Source: Ifrita kowaldi (lineage: Eukaryota > Chordata > Aves > Passeriformes > Cinclosomatidae). From it: DNA of 64,000 bases. The position numbers were made by a program, and so were the translations under genes. Within the stretch, counting starts at the first letter, position 1; each line of letters opens with the position of its first letter. Below are positions 59,564 to 64,000 of this stretch, piece after piece. Location of the stretch: assembly GCA_013398055.1 (NCBI GenBank), contig VZRS01005615.1, positions 1 to 64,000 of the forward strand, read 5' to 3'. Below the pieces are notes generated by a model that was given only the letters and a program-made list of their open reading frames with translations, did not search any database and was not told the origin of the DNA.

Positions 59564-61070
59564 AAAATCTAATCTGGAAATGCCACGCGTTCGTGCACAC
59601 AGCGTCTGGTTATTTATTAAGGAACAGCTGCTTCAATTAAAGATTTTACTTTTGGTCACAATAAAAAACCCGTAATAGTTTGACTCAGTAGACATTTTTA
59701 AAAGCATATTAAATATTTAAACAAATTTTGTTCTGCTGATGGCTAAGAAAAGCGTCCGGTGTACCTCATTTGTTGGTGATCACGTAAGAGCACTGCAGAG
59801 GGTCTTTTCAGATGTAAACAAACCCTCTGTCCCTCTTGCTCCTTCTGGATGTAGGAAACTTGCTGATTTCATTCTAGTTCCAAGAGTAAATAAAAAATGG
59901 GGTGTAAAATGAAATATCTGTAGATTGCCCTGATCTTTACAAATGCATTTAATAACAGAAAAAGCCACAAACATTTGCTGTATTTTTGAGGAAAATAGAA
60001 GTCCACAGAATAGTGAGGTGAACTTTGTATCCATATATGCATACCCCACTAAAGTAGCTGCTCATTTTCACTCATTCCTGGTTTTTATCCTTTTAGATTT
60101 TTGTCAGATTCTATTTCCGGGTTATGTTACTCTCTTGATTTAGAAGTGGTAGAATGTTGGGTATTTAGCGTAGCTTCTCTTGTTTCTTTTCTAAACATGG
60201 ACCACTTCAATTAACAACAACACAATTTTGATATTTCCGGTGTGTTATGGGTTAAATATATATTTTGTATACTACAAAAAAATGAGATTACTCTTTATTC
60301 TTGTTTTTCCACAGAGATACAGAAACTTCTGGCTCAGAAATAAGATTCCCCTGTCCCTATCCCACCTCAAATTTTGTGTTCACTTTTTTCTACCAAGTCC
60401 TTTCCCAACTCATGCACAAAAGCAGTGGTGTCTGAAAGAGTAGAAATCTCTGAAATCTGGAACCTGAAATGTAGAAAGTCTCCAGGCACGAGCCAGGATC
60501 TGTTCTGCCAGCAGAAAATATGGGAGACTCTTGGGCAATTGAGTGTAGAATGCCAGAAACCTGGTTCTTATCAGGCAATGTCAGCAGACTTCAAAGGATG
60601 CTTTGTGACTGAACATTGCTTCCTGTGCTGTAACAGTGAGGCATCCAGAACAGACTGAGCATATTCCCAGTTTGTTAGGATGTCTTGGAAGGCAAAGAAG
60701 AAGGATCAGCATTTTCTGTGTAATGCAATGGTTAATAAAAAGTGAAGGAAGTTTTAGGATGAGTGAGAAACATACTGCAATCCTTCTGATTTGCATTCTT
60801 GTGAGAGTCAAAAAGATTGTGTTCAAGAATGCCATTTTGGTGGCAAATGCATTTCAAAAAAATGTTGCAGGGTTGTGGTGTTCCGCCCTGAAAGGAAGGG
60901 AAGCCCCCAAGATTTGTAGATGCCCGTGGTTGAAAAGGTGCCACAAATGTCAGAGGCTTTTAAAAAAACAGTTTCATTGGCAAATTATACACTTGGCATG
61001 GAAATTGACATGTTAGTCCCTTATCTTCTTGTGTAAACACAGTGGTGGATTTTGAATAAAGGGTAGGGTG

Positions 61071-61095
61071 AAAGAGAGAGGGAGAGAAAGAAAGA
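61071..61095. repeat. GA-rich simple sequence
   Basis: AAAGAGAGAGGGAGAGAAAGAAAG, an interrupted (GA)n tract. Confidence 0.7.
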
Positions 61096-61099
61096 TCAC

Positions 61100-61690
61100 C
61101 AGTGCTGCCTCCAGCATTGGTCCAGCACCCTGGGATGTGCACACCTGGGCTTTGTGGAGGTATGTCTTTATAGATAAGTTTTCTCCACCCTGGAGGCAAC
61201 TTTCTTGCTTTCTATGCAAGCAGTTACAATGTGCAGTTCATTCTTCTTGGCCTATCTGGAAATGGGTCAGAGGCCTTTGGGGGTCAGGGGTGGTCTTGTT
61301 TTCCCCCTGCTGAGCCAGCCTTTGGTCCATGTCTGCTTCTCGCCCTCAATCCTGTGGCTGTGCTATGTTGTGCTTATTCCCAGGACCCAGAACAAGAGCA
61401 TTTGTCCCAGAAAAGTTCTGCCCTACCTCCCCTTGTGGCCCCTTCTCCAGCCCCATCCCATTGTTCCTCACAGCACGTCCTTGCCAGCAATCCCTGCTGG
61501 CTCTGCGGCTGTCCAGCCATCGGTGTTCGAGAGGTGCAATCAGCCCCTGGTCCCCGGGCTGCTGCAAGGGGCTCCACAGCCCCACAAACGTGTGGCAGCA
61601 GCGTGTGCAGTGAGGGAGTAGATTCTTGGCATGGGTCTCATTAGGCATCCCTGTTCTCCCAGAGCCGCCCAACCTAACAAGGAGTAGCGT
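61100..61690. other. GC-richer patch of unknown nature
   Basis: About 600 bases clearly richer in G and C than the surroundings, rich in CCCC and CAGCCC runs and open in several frames on both strands (up to 138 codons on plus, 108 on minus), as expected when stop codons are depleted by composition. CpG density is low, so it is not a CpG island. It may be an old repeat, a decayed island or a GC-biased gene-conversion patch. No motif identifies it. Confidence 0.4.
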
Positions 61691-64000
61691 GTTACTCCGG
61701 AGTAGCCAGTGGAAGTTTCATAGTTAGAATAAGCCACGAGGCTTCCCAGAATAAACCTGCACAGCATCTTCTCTCTGCTTTCTTAGGGGGTGTTTTAAGA
61801 CAAATCACCACATGGATTTTGTGGTTTTAAATAATTTGTTCTTGAGCATTTGAGAGATTAGTAGCTTTGTAATATCTGAGCTAAATTTAGCTATGCTGTA
61901 TGTAAAGATGGCAACAAGTATTCCTCTAGAGTGCTAAGTGATAGGATGGGATAATTTAAAAAATCACATATTGCTTTCTGCCTTCTTCTGTGTCTTACTC
62001 TGTAAGAAGAAAATATGAGAGGATTGGCATACTTTAGTCTACCAGTGTATTACAGTGAAATGAATTTACAAATAAGTAAATATAATATTTTTGCTTGAAT
62101 TTGCTATCACATTTGAAAAGCTGCAAGTGTAGAGTGGTTTTTTTTGTTGGTGTTTTTTTCTTTCTGGAAAGAGAATTTTAATAGATGTATGTTTGGCTGT
62201 TTGAAAATATGCAACAAAAATACTCAGCCAATCTCAGAGCAATTTGATTGTAAAAAGCTTGAGTGTGAATTCTTCCATTTTTGTCAGACTGGCTTGACAC
62301 AGTAGCAAGTTTTGGGGGAAAGACTCAGTATTTATGTGTTGAGTTTTGAGCAATTCTGGTTTTTTTATGATTACCACCATACAGTTAGATCTCTGGGTCC
62401 AGAGGAAATACGCCTTTGTCAGTAGAGCTGGAAACTGGTAGTTAAGGAGTCTAGTCTTGGGGTTTCCATGAAGACTTATCCAAGTTACAAATGCTCTGCT
62501 TTTCCAGTTTTCCATAAGTAGAACATGAATAAATGTACTTTAATTTTCTTTATAAGGGTAGCTGTGTTTTAATTCAGTCACATTGTATTTTTATTTCCTT
62601 TATAAAGTATTTTGAGACTTGTAAGTAAGCATTTTTTATAGAGGAACAGATATTTATTGGCAGGAATTTGTCTTGGATTTACTGTAGGTTAAGGTAACTT
62701 TTCTTTGGCACCTTTAAGAACAATTTCAACAGTGTAAAAATATCCACTCTGGGGAAAAATGATTACTTTATACTTCTATTGAGCTGTCTTGGACTAACCA
62801 GAAGCCTGGAGGCTCAAAGTGCTGCTTGAAAAAGTACAGCTTTTCATTTTACAGGGAGTCTCTGCCCCCTGACAATTTATGGGCAAGGCATGGCTGCAGT
62901 CAGGCCTCTGTAGGATTTAGATGGTGAAAGATGAGTAGGAAAAATTTTATCTCCACTTCTGTCTTGTGCACCTAAAGCCAATATTGTTCCATCTCACTGA
63001 GTTTTGTTAAACAAACCATCTACAAAGATCAGATTTATTTAGCCATTATTGAATTACTCCAGCTCCTGTAAAATACAAGGCTAAAGCACACTAAAAGGTG
63101 ATTTTGTAAATAGAGCCATTCTGTTTCTATTGTATAAACAGAGCTTAGTGTCACAGATTCATGCTTTTGTAGGCTGCAGTTGTCTCACTACTGAAGTTCA
63201 CCAAATAAGGTCTCAAAATAGAGAATGTTTAGCTTTCCAGGTGCTGAGTGAGATCACCAAGTGGTCAGATGAACTTTTTTTTGTCTAAATCTTGCCTGAT
63301 ACCAAAGCTTTTCTGAAAACCCAGAGCTCTCTGTATTTTCTATTATTTTCAGCCATCAATATGTTATTGATTCTACTTCTTACCCGTTTCCAAGGCCATA
63401 AATAGGAATTGATAATTTGGAAATATGTGATTGTCTCCTGTACAAGAAGAGACAGTTCTGCTGATCAGGATTTTTTTGTATGAATTCTGAAGTAGTTACT
63501 CAAACAATGCACTCAAATTTATGTTTTAAAGTAATGTCCTTGCAGATCAGAACTGACATTGGTTGTTGTTACTTAGTTTGCATAACCACGATATTTTTAG
63601 AGGCATTCGTGGCATTGGCCCCTCTAAAATACGACAGAAACTGTCAGTCTGCTTCTATTTCCACTGAAATAAAAATAATTGAAGAAAGTTTATGGAGTCC
63701 AGATTTTTAGATGAGTCTTCATGCCCTCCAGTGAAGTAGAACTAAATGCCCTTGTAAAAAGTTCCCACATGGCTCGTATTTGATTAGTTAGCTGATGTTC
63801 ACAGGCTGGCAGTGGTGCACTCACAGTCAGTAACAGAATACAGAAAGCTTTGGAGGTATATTTTAGAATTTGGAGTTGGATTGGTGAAGTTTTCTGGGCT
63901 TGGGACAGGTCTCCAGGCAGCAATTAGTACAGCTGGTGTGTAAACACAGCCTTCATTGCTGGGAGAGCAGTTTGTATGTGCAAAGTAAAGAATAAACCTC
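61691..64000. other. AT-rich sequence to the window end
   Basis: Nothing is supported. The frame at 63480-63710 (76 codons on plus) has no splice or promoter context. Confidence 0.5.

Larger units (their letters stand above)
52140..61099. other. AT-rich, probably intronic or intergenic sequence
   Basis: Contents are an (AAT)n microsatellite (55286-55310), A-rich and T-rich runs (near 55370 and 55880-55915), and a 9-bp palindromic hairpin (59542-59563). A segment near 58010-58200 is rich in ATTATTA and TAAT motifs and might be regulatory. No exon-like structure is better than background. The overlapping open frames at 60374-61016 lack splice or start context. Confidence 0.5.

Noticed and set aside
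60374..61016. Overlapping 94- and 126-codon plus-strand frames
   Set aside because: No promoter, splice or homology signal. The residues look random and the frames overlap each other in different phases.
1..64000. tRNA, rRNA, CRISPR arrays, prokaryotic operons, defence or phage modules
   Set aside because: No tRNA B-box, no regularly spaced repeats, no ribosome binding sites or long uninterrupted CDS; the composition and CpG islands are vertebrate.

Overview
This looks like a vertebrate nuclear window, most likely sauropsid and probably bird. It is AT-rich, has two sharp CpG islands, almost no recent interspersed repeats (no Alu, L1 or B1 signatures), one degraded non-LTR retrotransposon tail and a possible CR1-type scrap. 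There is no bacterial gene organisation, CRISPR array, IS element or phage module. No gene could be named from sequence alone, and no uninterrupted ORF is longer than expected by chance, so any coding sequence must be in small exons.

Layout. (1) Positions 1-345 are a CpG-island promoter. Its best coding signal is a minus-strand first exon (start codon at 69-67, splice donor after 23) of a gene running left out of the window. A weaker plus-strand first exon ends at 183. (2) Positions 557-7466 hold seven possible minus-strand exons. Each has plausible splice signals, and together they keep one reading frame for 213 codons to a TGA at 559-557. This is a hypothesis for a gene transcribed leftward from the second island; the exons between about 7.5 and 12.5 kb are not resolved and no poly(A) signal is visible. 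(3) Positions 12470-12930 are a second CpG island with an exact 32-bp duplication that carries two CCAAT boxes and GC boxes, followed by an E2F-type site. This is the architecture of a cell-cycle or housekeeping promoter, possibly bidirectional. Strong plus-strand splice donors follow at 12767 and 12841, then a possible second exon with a start codon at 13296. (4) From 13.4 kb to the end the sequence looks intronic or intergenic. It holds scattered low-confidence exon candidates (25501, 29560, 37188, 51489, 52089), simple repeats, short tandem duplications, several perfect inverted repeats, a probable old LINE 3' end (about 19170-19870) and a possible conserved regulatory block near 45.8-46.1 kb.

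How the parts relate: the two islands are the only firm gene starts. The simplest reading is two head-to-tail minus-strand genes (one leaving the window at the left, one between the islands) plus a plus-strand gene or lncRNA that starts at the second island and has very long introns. Every splice-bounded exon here rests on splice consensus and an open frame only. In AT-rich DNA that is weak evidence for exons of 30-100 bases, and the confidences reflect it.
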